A stretch of 64,000 nt of DNA from Auanema rhodensis (Eukaryota; Nematoda; Chromadorea; Rhabditida; Rhabditidae). Both the position numbers and the translations under genes were made by a program. The notes below the pieces were generated by a model. The model saw only the letters and a list, made by a program, of their open reading frames with translations, searched no databases and had not been told where the DNA came from. Within the stretch, counting starts at the first letter, position 1. Every line of letters begins with the position of its first letter. Positions 62,825-64,000 of the stretch are shown one piece after another. Where the stretch lies: contig OZ059897.1 of the NCBI GenBank assembly GCA_964057225.1, forward strand, positions 4,340,001-4,404,000, written 5' to 3'.

Positions 62825-64000
62825 TGTATGGAGCGTTTCTCAATGTAGTATAGTGCATTCGATGCGGATTTTTAAGCTGCGTTGATCTGTGTTATCAGAT
62901 TTGCGCTAGCTTAAAAATGCACCGAGTAATCAACTGATATAGGTTCACACTTATATCCTCGATTTTCACCCTGAAGAATTAATTTTTTCGTTGAATAACG
63001 TTGTCCATCGTCTTTGCCTTGAAAAAAAAAATCTAAAAACTCCTACTTTTTGTGAAATTATTTAGAAATTTTTCGGGAAAATTTTTGTCACAATGTTTTT
63101 GGAAGCAATGTTGAGTGTACATGGGAACTCAGCATACACTAATGCATTATTTTTCAAACGATCATAACTAATTTTTGTATAGAGCGTTTCTCAATGTAGT
63201 ATAGTGCATTCGATGCGGATTTTTAAGCTGCGTCGATCTGTGTTATCAGATTTGAGTTAGCTTAAAAATGCACCGAGATATCAACTGATATATGTTCACA
63301 CTTATATCCTCGATTTTCACCCTGAAGAAATGATTTTTTCGTTGAAAAACATTGTCCATCGTATTCGTCTTGAAAAAAAGAATCTAAAAACATCTACTTT
63401 TTGTGAAATTATTCAGAAAATTTTCGGGAAAATTTTTGTCAAAATGTTTTTGGAAGCAATGTTGAGTGTACATTGGAACTCAACATACACTAATGCATTA
63501 TTTTTCAAACGATCATAACTAATTTTTGTATGGAGCGTTTCTCAATGTAGTATAGTGCATTCGATGCGGATTTTTAAGCTGCGTTGATCTGTGTTATCAG
63601 ATTTGCGCTAGCTTAAAAATGCACCGAGTAATCAACTGATATATGTTCACACTTATATCCTCGATTTTCACCCTGAAGAAATGATTTTTTCGTTGAAAAA
63701 CATTGTCCATCGTATTCGTCTTGAAAAAAAGAATCTAAAAACATCTACTTTTTGTGAAATTATTTAGAAATTTTTCGGGAAAATTTTTGTCACAATGTTT
63801 TTGGAAGCAATGTTGAGTGTACATGGGAACTCAGCATACACTAATGCATTATTTTTCAAACGATCATAACTAATTTTTGTATGGAGCGTTTCTCAATGTA
63901 GTATAGTGCATTCGATGCGGATTTTTAAGCTGCGTTGATCTGTGTTATCAGATTTGCGCTAGCTTAAAAATGCACCGAGTAATCAACTGATATAGGTTCA
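62825..64000. repeat. An-Ba-K-like units and final partial unit
   Basis: An (62825) is followed by Ba (63176), with no Bg between as in most copies. The unit at 63527 is K-like in its body (A 5' half, u118 T, B 3' half, TAG) but starts TGTATGGAG with u50 A. The last 123 bp (63878-64000) begin another type-A unit, so the array continues past the window. Confidence 0.88.

Larger units (their letters stand above)
1..64000. repeat. 351-bp satellite DNA array, 182.35 units
   Basis: A 351-bp unit starts at 1, 352, 703, 1054 and so on to the end, all in one orientation, with no interrupting sequence. Of 182 complete units, 177 are 351 bp and five are 350 bp. The five 1-bp losses lie in the units starting at 36856, 49140, 59318, 60721 and 61422. 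The consistent spacing of recurrent short ORFs independently confirms the phase. Types A and B differ at about 20 sites (roughly 6%), while copies within a subtype usually differ at zero to a few sites. This is the signature of concerted evolution by unequal exchange or gene conversion. Such arrays are known mainly from centromeric and pericentromeric heterochromatin; that location is inferred here. Nothing in the window marks an array edge. Confidence 0.99.

Noticed and set aside
1-64000. CRISPR array
   Set aside because: The repeat is 351 bp and abuts the next copy directly; there are no unique spacers, no leader and no cas genes.
1-64000. Bacterial or phage origin
   Set aside because: There are no genes in 64 kb and a homogenised AT-rich tandem array fills the window, which is typical of eukaryotic heterochromatin.
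1-64000. Transposable-element insertions or target-site duplications
   Set aside because: Unit phase is kept throughout apart from five single-base losses, so nothing larger has been inserted or removed out of register.
1-64000. Match to a named insect satellite of about 360 bp
   Set aside because: Length and AT-richness are similar to some beetle satellites, but I cannot verify sequence identity without a database search.

Overview
The whole window is one uninterrupted satellite-DNA array. A 351-bp unit is repeated head to tail, always in the same orientation: 182 complete units plus the first 123 bp of a 183rd (63878-64000). Both window ends lie inside the array. I see no gene, RNA gene, transposon, CRISPR array, inversion or unique sequence. 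The organism must be a eukaryote. Tens of kilobases of homogenised, AT-rich tandem repeat (one type-A unit counted by hand is 116 G+C of 351, 33%) is the usual make-up of centromeric, pericentromeric or other constitutive heterochromatin. The species cannot be read from the sequence. Insects and other invertebrates often carry satellites of about 340-360 bp, but I claim no match to a named family.

Unit positions are written u1-u351, with u1 at window position 1 (the T of TGTATRGAG). Two parental types differ at about 20 sites. Type A typically has u6 G, u59 T, GCGCTAGC at u79-86, TA at u103-104, u118 G, TTA at u155-157, u172 T, C/T/C at u188/191/193, and TC at u217-218. Type B has u6 A, u59 C, GAGTTAGC, AT, u118 T, ATG at u155-157, u172 A, A/C/T and AT. 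Subtypes used below: At (plain A); Ac (u227 C); Ah (u186 A); An (A10 run at u198-207, usually with u176 G); X (A with u50 G, u199 G, u209 T); S (u143 A, u239 A, u332 G); Bg (u89 G, GG at u204-205); Ba (u89 A, AG at u204-205, u239 C, u267 A); C (5' half B, 3' half A); D (5' half A, 3' half B); K (a D-like unit, usually starting TAAATAGAG).

Layout. 1-9477 is irregular: many C units, two S units, and several multi-unit blocks that recur elsewhere. 9478-15444 and 17551-23517 are two copies of a 17-unit block with an 8,073-bp offset. 15445-17550 and 23518-28782 are dominated by four-unit cycles (Ah-Ac-Ba-Ba). From about 28.8 kb to the end the array is a patchwork of three modules: At-An-Bg-Ba, Ah-Ac-Bg-Ba and X-K. 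These recur as eight-, seven-, four- and two-unit higher-order repeats. S units occur only before 19.3 kb; X and K units only after 31.2 kb.

The only open reading frames are 62-codon artefacts, 40 on the plus strand (all in units with the Ba 3' half) and four on the minus strand (all S). They are opened or closed by the base at u239, and almost all differences between plus-strand copies change the residue, so I do not call them genes. What may be functional is structural: the two-nucleosome-sized period, a 51-nt imperfect dyad near the start of each unit, several shorter dyads, and a few nearly invariant segments. These fit a chromatin or centromere role, but that role is inference.
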